A stretch of 64,000 nucleotides of DNA from Pholis gunnellus (taxonomy: Eukaryota; Chordata; Actinopteri; Perciformes; Pholidae). Below are positions 1-10,776 of the stretch, piece after piece. The stretch covers positions 11,327,724 through 11,391,723 of the forward strand of contig OU342826.1 in the NCBI GenBank assembly GCA_910591455.2, written 5' to 3'. The translations under genes were made by a program, and so were the position numbers. The notes under the pieces were generated by a model, which did not search any database, was not told where the DNA came from, and saw nothing but the letters and a program-made list of their open reading frames with translations. Positions within the stretch are counted from its first letter, which is position 1. Each line of letters starts with the position of its first letter.

Positions 1-20
1 TGCTCAGACAGCTGCAGAGA

Positions 21-54
21 GTGTGTGTGTGTGCGTGCGTGTGTGTGTGTGTGT
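21..54. repeat. (TG)n microsatellite with GTGC interruptions
   Basis: Alternating TG array of about 34 bp, broken by two GTGC units. It lies at the very start of the window. Confidence 0.95.
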
Positions 55-171
55 CACATCAAGAGGGCGTGAGACCACCTTGCAGTGAGTCACATGACTA
101 ATGCTCTTTCAAATCCCAAGAGGGATTCAAACTCAAAGAAATATCTTTTTGTGGACTCATCCACATCCAAT

Positions 172-213
172 ACACACACACACGCACACACACACACACA
201 CACAAACAAACAC
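172..213. repeat. (CA)n microsatellite, imperfect
   Basis: CA array with one CACG interruption, ending in AAACAAAC. The 75-residue plus-strand frame that crosses it (85-312) is His-Thr repeat translated from the array, not a gene. Confidence 0.95.
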
Positions 214-2878
214 TTTTGGCCATTCAGTTGCACTTTAGTTAGCTTCTGTAAAGTTTTAACCTTTGGTTTATTGTTCCACTTTGGCTCTTTACTTTCTCTA
301 AACGCACTATAAACACAGAAACTTTTTCAAAAATAAATGACTTTAATGGCGTTTAGTTGAAGTGTGTTGGGGGGGAAATGCGTTGATTCCGTTTGCATTC
401 ATCAAGTGTATATTAGTTCCAGCCATACCCAGTGTGAAGTCAAAAGATGCACACAGAGAGGCTTGTAATTATTACTTTGCTGTAATTCCAAAGTGGCCAC
501 AGGTGCAGCTCTCATGCATTTATTAAGAGCACATTTGAATTTTTAAACTGTTGGATCGTATTGTATTTGGATGCCAACGTGCACATTTAGTTCCAGTGCC
601 TCCCTCCTGCTGCAGAGAGCAATAAAAGTCTCACAGACAGGATTCTAAGGGTGGGGGGGGGGGGGGGATCTGTGGGGGATCTGTGGGGGAGATCTGTGTT
701 TTTGAAGATTCCCACAGACCTCATAGGCAGTATAGGTCTAAACTAGATGTTCTTTTCTTTTTGGGACTGATGAGACTAATATTGCTTAAAATGACTGGTG
801 CCATGTGGAACATTTAAACATCAATAATTCAGTGTCACATTCATTTCGAGACATAAAACCAATTACCATAAACCAAAAACATCCACAGCGGAGGAGAATG
901 GCAGCATTTACAGGCCTCTGCGCTCCATAATACAGCGTCTTTGCACCAAAAAGTAACAGCAATCATGGGGAAATGTCGACACGTGCTAAAAATACTCATC
1001 CAGCAATCATCTCCTCTATTGTCTCAAGTGATTACAGCATTTATACTAAGGTACTGTATACATAACTCGATAACTCGTAATGATTGAGAATTCTAGTCGC
1101 AGCGGCGTTTAGATTTTTGCATGAATGCAGTAATTTAGGAGAGTCGACGGTTTTTTGTTTTTTGGGTGACTTTGCATTGTACTCCATCCAGCTCTCATTT
1201 CAGAAGTGCTGCTTTTCTGTTTTAATAGTTCACCCAGAGCAAATAAAAGTACTGTGATCATAAGTTAAAGTCCTGCATTTAGAAGAGCAGTTTGGGTTTC
1301 TACTAGAACATGTTTACACGCTTTAATGTTCAGAAAACACATCAAACTGACACTAGTTTGGTAAATAGAGCGTCATAGTTTGAAGCGTAGCTCCACTGAC
1401 CAAGCTGCTGTATTTGACGAGTTGGGAGTGAGAACGTGTCGATTCCATCGTTTGTCTGAAGATAAAAAGAGAACTCAGACAGCCAAAGCCTCGTATTAAC
1501 TTTAGCCTGCTGTCTCTTGCATTAGAGTCACATTAGAAATATATCTTTCAATGGCCGGTACGGGCAGACGAATGATTAAAGCAAGCACGTATCCTTTCAT
1601 GCGGTCACGTGATACAGAGAGGGGTGCTGATCACCCGTATATTGGTTCAAAGATGGTCTCAAGAGTCTTAGATCTTTCTACGGCCATCCAGGGTCTGCTG
1701 GTCGGTGATCTGGACTCCTGTCCTGTCATGACCCGACCAGTTATTGACTGGTGTTTCCAACAGACAGCTGAAGATGGTGCTGCATGGCTTTATACTCTTC
1801 AGGGTCCTCGCTGTTTCCCCAATGCGGTGTTTTCCTCCATCCATGACCTTCTTTAGAGTGTACCAGCAGAGATGGCTCAAGGTGAACGAGCTTCACTGGG
1901 AGACTCTTTGCTGGGTGTTCCACAATAGAGACTCATAATTATGTTAAAATGTTTTCTCCCTGCACAGTATACTTGCACATCTAGAGACTACACCTTGCAG
2001 CACATCTCTGGTGGTAACACAGCGACCTTTTTTCTTTTTTTTTTAGAAAATAACACCAATTTGAGTTTTTCTTTACCCTCAATAACCCTGATCCGGTCGT
2101 CAAGGTAACCACTCCATTTATAAGCCTAATAGCTGTGCGCAGAACAATGCATGTCATGATTTTGACACATTTCTGTATGGCTCGCTGGAAAGTCATTGTG
2201 ATCATAATTGCGAGTACACGTGTGTACCCGCAGCATGAGCACGTACCTGTAGCACCTGCTCTATATATTCAAGCGGTCGGGTTCTGACAGCACAGACAAA
2301 AGGGGGGCAGAGCCAGCGCCACACAGAAACCCCCCTCAATGCAGCTTTTCCACAGACTCCCACTGTTTTGCCGTTTTTCTTTTTCGAAGGCGATTTGAAT
2401 TCCTTTCCTGAACAATTTCTTATTCAGGCAGCAGGAGCTTGACACAAGAGGCAAAAAGAGAAATGTTCCGCGCGGCCGGGACTCTGTGAGCTACAGTGAT
2501 GCACACCAGCGAAATTCCACAAAAAAAAAAAGGAGCAGCTCCTTTGCAAGCGGGATCATATTCAGACTTTGTAGAAGTGATGAGAGCAGCACAGAGACAT
2601 GGTAATAAACCAGGGGGGGGGCTGTAGTCTTAGCTACGCGGAGGCCTTGTGCATAATGAACAGTGTAATTATTTCCTGTTCCCGCGCTGTATTGTGTTGG
2701 CTGTTAATCCTAACAGATGAGAGCTCAGGTGGACAGAAGGCAGTAAAGAGCGGAGAGGCTGTTGCAGGGTTTAGCGCGCGGTGGCCTCAGCTGTAATGAA
2801 GCAGGTGGATGCGGCGGAGTTAGGGGAGGGGAGCTGTCGGCTTTATTACCCCCACTGTCTTGTCACGAGGCCATCGCA
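214..2878. other. 2.7 kb without a recognisable gene
   Basis: Unique-looking DNA. The longest open frame is 101 codons (1551-1856 plus). It has no recognisable domain, no coding-like flanking splice sites, and overlapping frames on the other strand. A 15-base G run at 653-667 leads into three imperfect copies of a GGGGATCTGT-type unit (664-700). Nothing else could be assigned. Confidence 0.6.
653..700 (+). repeat. G tract plus GGGGATCTGT tandem
   Basis: Fifteen consecutive G bases are followed by three near-identical 10-12 bp units containing GGGGGATCTGT. The G blocks could form a quadruplex; that is inference from base composition only. Confidence 0.85.
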
Positions 2879-2903
2879 CGCACACACACACACACACACA
2901 CAG
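2879..2903. repeat. (CA)n microsatellite
   Basis: Uninterrupted CA array of about 24 bp inside otherwise GC-rich sequence. Confidence 0.95.
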
Positions 2904-3107
2904 ACAGATATGAGAAAAAAGGAAGACAGATAGTAAAGGGCAGAAAGAGAGGGAACAAATGTGAATGTGTGAAGTAGAGAACCAGAGTGGGAATGGAGGT
3001 AGGGGAGGGAGGGGAGGGAGGAAAGGGAAGCAATCAACCGCCTGGTCCTAATCATGTTCCTCTCTCTTTCCCTTTTCACTGAAGCCCTGCTCCCAGCTCC
3101 GCATTTG

Positions 3108-3246
3108 GAAGCATTAAGTTGCCTAAATTATTTCACGAGCATCTCGGCCTTCACCACCAGCGACGGGAGAATGCAAGGGAATGATGTACAAGGCACTGAT
3201 TAGACCTAATTATGAATCCTGATTAAGGCTTTTAATTAGTCGAGCC
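3108..3246. promoter_or_regulatory. Candidate conserved non-coding element (homeobox-core rich)
   Basis: A non-repetitive block with at least five ATTA/TAAT cores (CATTAAG, AAATTAT, CTAATTATG, GATTAAGG, TTAATTAG) and no open frame. Vertebrate developmental enhancers often look like this. Conservation could not be tested, so the call rests on composition and motif density alone. Confidence 0.25.
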
Positions 3247-3297
3247 AGCACTTCAGCTGGAGAGGGCGGCAGAGATGGAGAAGACAGTGGGAGAGAA

Positions 3298-3338
3298 AGG
3301 GGGGAGGAGGGAGGGGAGGAGGGGAGGAGGGGGGGGGA
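3298..3338 (+). repeat. G-rich purine tract (GGGGAGGA-type)
   Basis: Only G and A for about 40 bases, with runs of 3 to 9 G. It has quadruplex and triplex potential. The minus-strand frames across it are Pro-Leu-Ser low-complexity peptides and are not genes. Confidence 0.85.
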
Positions 3339-4099
3339 TTTGAATGAAATCAGAGGAGCCTGTGGAGGGGGACTGAGGTGAGGCGTAAAAGAGAGCAAAG
3401 GAGAGAGAGAGACGGAATATTAATTTAATATTGGCAACGTTAAATATTATATGATATGATATTGAAAAGCGGAGAATAGGCACACGGGGCAGAATGGTGT
3501 GACATACACGGAACAGGTTTTCAGTCAAAAAGTGATTCCGCAGGTCAGAGTTCTCTGTGAGCTCCTGCTTTACTTTAAAACAGTTGACATTGACTTATGA
3601 GAGGTACTGATAGAAATCTTCTCAATAATACTCAGCAAGCAATTACTAAACGGGTGTGTGCGCGAGGTGGCTCAGTTCAACGTCAGCCCAAATGAATTGA
3701 ATAATACGATATAATGGTACGGCTATTTCCTGTCAGACGTGGTGGGTTCGCGACAGTGGAACGGTGGGAGCTGTACTGAGCTACAGTGCAGATCAATAGC
3801 AGAAGTTCTCAGAGTGTGTGGCCACATCGTTGATGGCCTGCGCTCCATTTTATGAGCCATCAGTGCTGCTTGATATATATTCAGATTGAGTCCATTTTGA
3901 AAATCTGAAAAAGCACAACTGTTGCGTTGGCTGACGCAAGCAGCTGGCTCCTGCTTGATAAAAGATGGGACAACTATCTGAAATAAGGACAATATAGAAC
4001 TCTGTTGTGAAGGCCTATATGACATGGATTCTTTTCAGTCTGTCACGTATAGACAGCGGTAGAGAATGGAAGGATGGAGGATGGAGTTTTACAAGTTTA

Positions 4100-4153
4100 G
4101 GAAGATTTATTAGATTAAAGGGGGGCGTAACGGAAAAAGTTTGCGAACCACTG
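4100..4153 (-). mobile_element. hAT-like DNA transposon end (fragment)
   Basis: Read on the minus strand from 4153, the sequence begins CAGTGGTTCGCAAACTTTTT and continues with a CGTTACGCCCCCC-type segment. That is the terminal inverted repeat style of vertebrate hAT elements (CAGTGGTTC...). No matching left terminus or 8-bp target duplication was found upstream, so this is probably a truncated copy. The inner limit is a guess. Confidence 0.5.
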
Positions 4154-4429
4154 AGTTCTTATTGAACTGTTAAAGCAGCCACGGGAAACGCAAAAAACGA
4201 TGTATTCTTTTTTTTCAAAAATATTTAACTGTACATTGAAGCTGAACATTCTTCACCTAGAAATCAGCGGTTGACAAAAACAATCTGGACTCTGGGTTTA
4301 CTTTCTGAGCTTTCAACTGTAACCCATCTTCATCAGCTGATGGAAGTTTGCTCAGTTCTTATTAGTCACTTTCTCAAAAAATGACGTTTTTCAAAAACGC
4401 AAACCACGTAGCCAACAGGTGGCAGAATT

Positions 4430-4690
4430 AGTGCTGTTTGGCTTAAGTGTCGGCCCGGTTAAGCTAATGCTGAATCTTAGTGCAATAGAGCAATGTGCAA
4501 TTAATACACAAGCACTTTAACACTTAGCACTTTTGCACTTTAACTTGTACGGGCTGTTTTTGAAGCTGTCAAATGTCTCGATGTTTTAGGATGTTTCCGT
4601 TTTTTTTCTGAGGTTTTTCTGACACCCTAGCGCTGAAGACAAACTTCCCCTCGGGGGACAATAAAGTCAACTCTCTCTCTATCCATCCAA
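4430..4690 (+). mobile_element. LINE 3' tail (L2/CR1-style non-LTR retrotransposon)
   Basis: The segment has a run of short GCAATA, GCACTTT and TGCACTTTAA motifs, then CTTCCCCTCGGGGGACAATA, AAGT and a CTCTCTCTCTATCC tail. In teleosts, a 'CCCCTCGGGGACAATAAAGT' block followed by a short tandem tail is the usual end of L2/CR1-like LINE copies. No reverse-transcriptase frame precedes it, so the copy is heavily 5'-truncated; the 5' limit is approximate. Confidence 0.7.
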
Positions 4691-5521
4691 GTTAATATTG
4701 TATTATTAACTATACTGACGTAACATTATGAAAAAACAATGACTGCAAGAACATGTTATTCCAGAAGAACATTTGGATCACTGGGAATAAGACGTATTGG
4801 AAAACGTCTTTTCTTTCATGTCTTAAGCCATTTCTTATACAATACAATAATGACGACATTTCTAATGTTAATCTTTTGGTGTTGTATTATAAATGCATAT
4901 TTTTTTTGTGGGAGCGGTAGTAAGATAAACAGTTAATTAATATAAAAGCCTATTTATGCTGCTGGGGCTGTGTCAATTAATGAGTAGCTTCAATAGTTAA
5001 ACCACCACATGCTACGAGCTACGCTGCTAATCCCCCTGCACGGGGAAAAGAAAGATGTTTTCTAAAAAGACAATCTTATCCCTGATTACTTCAACTTGGA
5101 ATATATTTACTCAGGTATTGTATTCAGTATCGGTACTTTTAAAACTGACCCTCCCAGGTCCATCAGATGTTGTAATCCCGCTGGATTTCCTCTGTGGAGC
5201 ACAGGGACGTACACGCTAAGTATGAGGAACACACTTAAGTTATCTTTCACGAAAGAAAAGCAGGGAATGCTGATATTTCCCTTTGACTCTTCCACCATCC
5301 ATCCTTCTGATCTTCCTCTGCTGAGCCCTGATTTGTCTGCGCGCTGTTGATCTTCACGTTTTGACAGATCCTTGTTACAAACACAACCTCTCAGTTGCGG
5401 CGTTCTTCGCCTCTCATCTTCCTCCTTTCCTCATCTTCTTGTGCTTTTCCTTTGTTCTGCTTCCCATCTGGCTTTCTTTTTTTTCTTTCTTTCCCTCAAC
5501 GTACTTCACACACTCTCCCCG

Positions 5522-5524
<3 letters not shown>
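4691..5524. other. No feature recognised
   Basis: AT-rich DNA grading into pyrimidine-rich DNA. The segment near 5090-5145 (a 'TTTACTCAGGTATTGTATT' type run) weakly resembles the TTTACTCAAGTA repeat seen at 26,940, but is too diverged to call. The short open frames here encode low-complexity Ser/Leu/Phe peptides. Confidence 0.5.

Positions 5525-5566
<42 letters not shown>
5525..5566. repeat. (CT)n microsatellite
   Basis: Perfect CT array of about 42 bp. The overlapping plus-strand frames ending in Leu-Ser repeats are translations of this array. Confidence 0.97.
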
Positions 5567-5568
<2 letters not shown>

Positions 5569-5637
5569 CGTAGACCATTTGGCACAAACCTCATCTCTCC
5601 TCCTCTCATCCCTCGCTCTCACCTCAATTTTCGTCTG

Positions 5638-5692
5638 TTGCATAATTAATTAGCAGCACTGTTCACTATCAATGCAATTACTCCAGAGAATG
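5638..5692. promoter_or_regulatory. Candidate conserved non-coding element, short
   Basis: A compact block containing CATAATTAATTAGCAG and CAATGCAATTACTCC, set between pyrimidine- and purine-rich flanks. Clustered homeodomain cores suggest a regulatory element. Conservation is untested. Confidence 0.2.
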
Positions 5693-6710
5693 GAGAAAGA
5701 GAGAAACGGAGAGGAGATAGAGGGGGGAAATAAAATGGGAGAACAGGGCCAAAATGGAGATGCCATGAGAAACATAGAATAAAAAAGACACGCGGCAGAG
5801 AACGAGAGAGTGATTTTAGCCCTGGAGTCAATATGGGCTGGAATCAAAGTGGTCATTTTAACAATGGCAAATCCATTTGGAGGCTCAACTGGAGACTGTT
5901 TTAGCCTCGTAAAATGACACTCACCCACTGTTTTCTTTGGGCCCAGGTGTTTAAACACTAAGTCGACTAAACATCTGCATATGCGCAAAAAAAAATCTTT
6001 CACGGCAGATATATAAACCTCAGTCATTGTGAGAGTGTTTGCATGTGCGCAAGGCAAACGCCCATTCCCCCAAATTATTTATGAATTTATGTCAACACCC
6101 CCCCCCACCCCGCGTTTAATCTTGTTTGGACATAACCCAGACTCATTCCATTCTTGATCTGGCACCTGGCGATGTAGATGGTGTTACACGCGGCCATATG
6201 CGTCAGTACGCTGCGTATTGTGATCCAGAACAGCCCACTAATAACAATAATGACACATAAGTGGGTCGGATTTATGGCTGCTCTTATTCCCACAATGCTG
6301 CATCATTTAGGATCGACGATATGAAACGACGCTGGAATCAAATCAAGCTTGTAAAAACAGATATTTATTCACACGGCTATCGATGTTATCAAAACTGAGT
6401 CGGGGGCTGTTGTTGAACGCTGTGATGTCATGAAGAAGACACTTCAAATGACGTGGCACACATGGCGTAGAGACCGCGTGAAGGTATGCACACTACTAAC
6501 AATAAATACCACATTCTGTGCAGAGACGTATGTTTCTTTTTTTTCGTTGTAATACATCTGGCCCCTGTTATTTTTTTTATATCACAGTGACAGGCCCAAA
6601 GGGAGGCTCTACAATTACAGGTCAAAACAAGGTGACATATTTGTTAGTGATTGACCCAGATAAGTACAGAAATGGAATTTCTTCTGCTGTCTGGTTTGTA
6701 ACAGGTCTAT

Positions 6711-6712
<2 letters not shown>
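5693..6712. other. No feature recognised
   Basis: Unique sequence without a plausible exon. The 135-codon minus-strand frame at 5650-6057 has no domain I recognise and runs through purine-rich low-complexity DNA, so I treat it as chance. Confidence 0.5.

Positions 6713-6743
<31 letters not shown>
6713..6743. repeat. (TG)n microsatellite
   Basis: Perfect TG array of about 31 bp followed by GGAGGAGG. Confidence 0.96.
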
Positions 6744-6744
<1 letters not shown>

Positions 6745-7613
6745 AGGAGGCAGACTAAACCTCCAGAAGAAGACATTAGTTATTGTGTCAACAGCACCAT
6801 TTCCACTCCAAGCCATTCACTAAAGCCCCTTGAAAGTGGAAAACACCGCTGTAGACCCTCGTTTCTTTTCCATGTGGGAACTTTTATCTTCCTCGTGCAA
6901 AATGGCCTTCAGCAGAGATTTAGCCAAGACCAATTACTTTCTCAGTGGCAATTAACACAAATCCAGTGCATTCAAGGATCGATGCCATTTGTCTGTCTTT
7001 CATTTGCTAACCAGAGACATCATAGAACACTGTTGGGATGCTGGAGTCCGGTATGTCACGCGTGACTGAGGGATCTGGGGAGTGCCATGCATATGGAGGG
7101 GCTCACCATACAAAATCACCAACAGACAGAAAGATGCTCCTCAGCGTCTGACAACTCAAAGCTGACAGATGGACTAATACCACTTCATTCCCCCGGGCTG
7201 TAATTCTTTCCGCTGATTCTAAACAATTTAATTGCAATTCGAGGCCGGACGTATTTCCCGCCTTTTCGAACAATGCAACTGGTGTCCCTGTGCGTATGCT
7301 ATTCTTGGCACTCTGCCACATTTATTATCCACCTTCTCTGTCGTGAACTGTCAAGTCTTGCTCATTCAGCACAGATACCGATATCTCCTTTACATCGAAA
7401 ACAATAAACGAGATGTTTATGTCAAGCAAAGACACAGAGGAAGCTACTTCAGGGGAGCCCGCGTCCCCATTCATCTGCTGCACATTCAGCTCCATTTGAT
7501 CGTGGTTTCTATGGCTTTCTATGGCTGAAATAGCAATTCTATGAGCATTAATGAGTGAGTCGCATAAAAGGCCAGCAGAAAAGGAAACAATTTTAAAAGG
7601 AATGGAATAAGAC
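6744..7613. other. Unique sequence, possible regulatory patches
   Basis: No exon found. Two AT-rich patches (about 6925-7015 and 7165-7250) carry CAATTACTTTC, GCAATTAACAC, CTGTAATTC and CAATTTAATTGC motifs and could be conserved non-coding DNA. This is weak. Confidence 0.3.

Positions 7614-7652
<39 letters not shown>
7614..7652. repeat. (CA)n microsatellite
   Basis: Perfect CA array of about 38 bp. The Cys-Val minus-strand frame across it is an artefact. Confidence 0.96.
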
Positions 7653-7654
<2 letters not shown>

Positions 7655-7655
<1 letters not shown>

Positions 7656-7830
7656 TAACCTGGAAGGTATTCCTAATTACAGGCAAAGGTATTCATTGAT
7701 ATTGTTGCAGCACTTTATCATTGCCGGATGTAATTTGCATTGAATTCATTTTTTGCTGTTGTGTTAATTGTTTACTGCGAGCTAATTAAAGCCTGCCTGT
7801 CATTAACGTTGATCACTGCTCTCTGCAACG
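7655..7830. promoter_or_regulatory. Candidate conserved non-coding element
   Basis: Non-repetitive AT-rich block with CCTAATTACAGG, GTAATTTGCATTGAATTC, GTTAATTGTTTAC, GCTAATTAAAGC and CATTAACG. The dense ATTA cores, a TTTGCAT (octamer-like) core and a TGTTTAC (forkhead-like) core make it one of the best enhancer-like stretches here. No open frame runs through it. Cross-species alignment is the deciding test. Confidence 0.33.
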
Positions 7831-7865
7831 GTGACAGACCCCAACAGAGGGAGGACAGGGAACAA

Positions 7866-7912
7866 AAGAGACAGAGAGAGAGAGGGGGAGGGAGAGAGAG
7901 GGGGAGAGAGAG
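7866..7912. repeat. (GA)-rich purine tract
   Basis: Almost pure A/G with GAGAGAGAG and GGGAG units. Confidence 0.85.
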
Positions 7913-7972
7913 GACATTGTAGGAGGATCATTGAGATGTTTTTCTAGCCAGGCTCAAGGGATGGCCATGACT

Positions 7973-8425
7973 GTCTATTTGTCTGTCTGTTGGTCCAAGC
8001 TAGTTCACTAATCCAGTGAAATATCTACATCTAAGAGACAGATTGGCACACTATTTTGTGCGGACATTCATGGTTCCCTCATGATGTACCCTAATGACTT
8101 CTGTAAACCCCTGACATTTCCTGTGGTGCCACAATGAGAATGACATTTGTGGATTTAAGTGAAATGTCTCAACAGCTTTCAGACAGATTGAGATAGAATG
8201 TGATGTCCAACTCAGGCCGAGCAGGAATCTGTTTGAGTATCTTCTCCTCCATAAATAAATGCTAACACACTAAACTAGGATGTTTAGTGGAACATTATAT
8301 CCACTAAACATCATGTTAGCATTGTAATGGTGACCGTGTTGCCATGCTAGTGTTAGCATTGAGCTCTAAAGCCCCACTGTGCAGCGTCAAAGCGCCCACT
8401 AGCATGGCCGTGGACTCTTGCTCAT
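7973..8425 (+). repeat. Interspersed repeat, family 1, copy A
   Basis: An old copy of a repeat that also occurs at 16,140-16,660. Both copies share, in the same order, an AAATGTCTCAACA block (8162-8174 here), a GCTAA-rich middle (TGCTAACACACTAAACTA), then AGCTCTAAAG, and a terminal ATGGCCGTGGACTC-type block. From memory, the family is abundant in percomorph genomes and 3' UTRs; I cannot assign it a class. No coding capacity is seen. Limits are approximate. Confidence 0.7.
8279..8312. repeat. 13-bp perfect inverted repeat (hairpin)
   Basis: GATGTTTAGTGGA (8279-8291) and its exact reverse complement TCCACTAAACATC (8300-8312) flank an 8-base loop. It lies inside family 1 copy A; copy B lacks the pairing. 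Confidence 0.85.
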
Positions 8426-9224
8426 CTAAAAACATTATCGTAAAACAAATTACACTCCGCAGAAACGGAATCTTTATGTCATTTATATCAAATTAAAATG
8501 AAAAGATATTAGTGATTTGATCCACTATTTAGGGACATTTACAGGAAGTTGCTCAAGGTAAAGTATGTGTAAGCCATATGTTTAGACATATGTTGTATAA
8601 TGCTAGTCATTCATTCACCTTATTCACAGCTCATTCACTATGTGACATCTCTCAAATGAAGCTATGCTAAAGTTTATGTAGCTTAAATAAACATAGAAAA
8701 CCAGGGAATGTGAGCGTGTCAACAGGAACCATAAAGTCCCGTCTTGTAATTCAGCGATACAGCCAGCAAGTTTGAAACGACACCATTTAAGACACAGAAG
8801 GCGTGATTACCGTCGCGGCTGCTGCTGCATGTGTTCATGTGTGTTCTCATGCTTGCATGTTTCTGCATCTTGGCCTGTTTTTTGCGGGTGACATTGTGTA
8901 AAAGACAGAGTGAGCTTTGTGCGAGCTGGTGTCAATCACTGTTAGCTGGAGTGGATGTGTTTGTTAGTGCATGTCTTTCTCCATCACTGAGTGTCCATCC
9001 ACATTAGATCCTATGGGTGGATTAAGTGGCACTGCTGAAGGTACACGGCGGCCAGGAGTGGTTATATCTTCATTTACCGCTGGCAGCTGGTGATTTGTTC
9101 CCGTGCACATCTCACAGGGTCTGCGTGTGGGTCTGTATGCATGCGTACACACGGAGTCAGGAGTAAATGGGGAGTGAACACAACTCAAGCTGATGGACTG
9201 TGTGCATATCCCATGTAGCTATAG
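8426..9224. other. No feature recognised
   Basis: Unique DNA without an exon-like open frame or a clear repeat. Confidence 0.5.
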
Positions 9225-9262
<38 letters not shown>

Positions 9263-9263
9263 C
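9225..9263. repeat. Compound (GT)n(GA)n microsatellite
   Basis: A GT array of about 25 bp passes directly into a GA array of about 14 bp. Confidence 0.95.
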
Positions 9264-9914
9264 TTAGGATAGATGGAGCGATAGCTGGTTAATGCGAGGA
9301 GAAGGCTAATCTCTATTGATGAGAGAGGAAAGATCACAGGAGAAGGTTGCTGACGATCAGTAGAATGCAGACCTGGTTGCTCCTCGAAAAACAATCAGGG
9401 CTCGAGACGTCTAACCTGGGAATGCAACTTACAAGTGAACCAAACTCAACCGTATCCAAACACATCCCCACTTTTAGGTCCTGAGACAAGCTCCAAAAAC
9501 ACTGGATCCTACACCTCCCACAATGCAACACAATAGAATATATACCGAGAACTGATCCGATACCATTTGTTGATTAATAAGATGTGTACCTCACTGTAAC
9601 TGGGGTCCTTCTTTTATATGGAAGGCAACATCAGGCCGGACTTCAACATTGATTTCTTAACTATATAAAAACGAAATGTTAACAAATGAATACAGAGAAT
9701 TCAATTTACTGAAAATTCTATTTACTCAAGTGTAAACCTTTTTAATACAGCAACAAACAGGAATCAAAATTCTATTCTATGATTTAAAATCATACAATAA
9801 ACAGTCCAATTTGACGTCGATACCCAATCCAGCTGTTCTTTACAGGACGACAAAGCTCAGTACCGAGAGTCTCGTCCCATCCAAAGACAACTCAAAACAA
9901 ACAAGATACTGTGT
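9264..9914. other. Unassigned, possibly old repeat
   Basis: A stretch near 9545-9570 (GAACTGATCCGATACCA) resembles teleost DNA-transposon remnants but is too short to call. No exon seen. Confidence 0.4.
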
Positions 9915-10098
9915 GTTCAATAGCGTGCTGTTTCACCCTGCTTGCAGTATTTATGCTAAGCTAATCTATTGCTGTCTGTTTCCTCATATTGAGGCATACA
10001 GACGTGTATCCTTCTCCTCTAACTCCTCTAACTCAACCCAAGCAAGCAAATACGCAGATATCGCAAACTTTCAAACTATTATCATCCAACTATAATCA
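9915..10098 (-). mobile_element. Degenerate TTAA-type MITE fragment
   Basis: The segment reads as the minus strand of a teleost MITE whose consensus, as I remember it, starts TTAAAGGAATAGTTCGACAT. The recognisable parts are TATGCTAAGCTAATC, CATACAGACGTG, TCTCCTCTAACTC, AAGCAAGCAAATACGC and CAAACTATT. A related, rearranged copy is at 55,890-56,400. Ends are eroded and no intact TTAA duplication can be placed. Confidence 0.55.
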
Positions 10099-10509
10099 TA
10101 CTTTTAAGGCGTCGGTCGGTGTTTGAGTACTTTGACGAGGCTCATCTGTGTCTTTTCAAGACAATCGCAGGTCTTTTTCAGTCTGGGTCCATCCTTTTAG
10201 GGTTTACAAAGCTCTAGCACACCAGCAGGACCGCTCAGAGCGATGTCATTCTTGTGTTATTGCAGCAGAGGACCGGTTAAAACAACGATGTCGTTTCTTG
10301 AAGGTTTAAAAGGTGACAACAAGGTGACTTATCCAACAAGACAAAACAGGCATTCACATGTGCTCCTGTTGTTGTGAACATATGCGTCTTTAAGTGAGAA
10401 AAGAGGGAAACAGGCACGGATTGTGTTTTTCCGCCATCTGCCAATTTTGCCGCCCCCCCGGCAAAACACAAAATGACTACATATAACAATAAGTACAAAG
10501 GAATTAGAC
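10099..10509. other. No feature recognised
   Basis: No exon or repeat identified. A GCC/GGC-rich patch lies near 10,440-10,465. Confidence 0.45.
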
Positions 10510-10776
10510 TCACTGATGTGGGATATAAATTACACAGTTTGCAGCAGGTGAGCCGACCAATGTTAATTTGGACCCGCCCATGCCTACCCATGTATGTCCT
10601 TCCTCGTCCAGGCTGACGATGCCAACCGCCACCGGCACCTGCTTCCTCCCGGCTGCTGCCTGAACAAACACAAACACTTTCCCATCAGCGGCGGGATATG
10701 CTTGACTTTTTCTTTTAAAGAGAACGATGATGCCGTGTAGCAAACACGAGGCTGATAGCAATTGCAAAGAACGCAT
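10510..10776 (-). CDS. Weak candidate coding exon, unrecognised
   Basis: An 88-codon minus-strand frame starts with ATG at 10,776, directly preceded on that strand by a T-rich tract and CAG (10,777-10,779), like a 3' splice site. The peptide opens with a basic residue and a hydrophobic stretch (about residues 3-20, including LQLLSASCLLHGIIVLF), which could be a signal or membrane segment. A mixed-composition half follows (VPVAVGIVSLDEEGHTWVG). About 70 bases upstream on the same strand, 10,852-10,844 reads ACCGGAAAT, an ETS-type core in a short CpG-containing patch, as in some housekeeping promoters. No domain is recognised and no partner exon was found. Chance is the more likely explanation, but this is the least repeat-like open frame in the window. 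Confidence 0.15.
   Translation of the reverse strand: MRSLQLLSASCLLHGIIVLFKRKSQAYPAADGKVFVFVQAAAGRKQVPVAVGIVSLDEEGHTWVGMGGSKLTLVGSPAANCVIYIPHQ

Noticed and set aside
1551..1856. 101-codon plus-strand frame as a gene
   Set aside because: No domain, no splice or promoter context, and frames open on the opposite strand over the same bases.
4421..4436. CTCF-like GCCAACAGGTGGCAG
   Set aside because: One core mismatch, and it lies next to LINE-tail sequence; much weaker than the site at 61,647.
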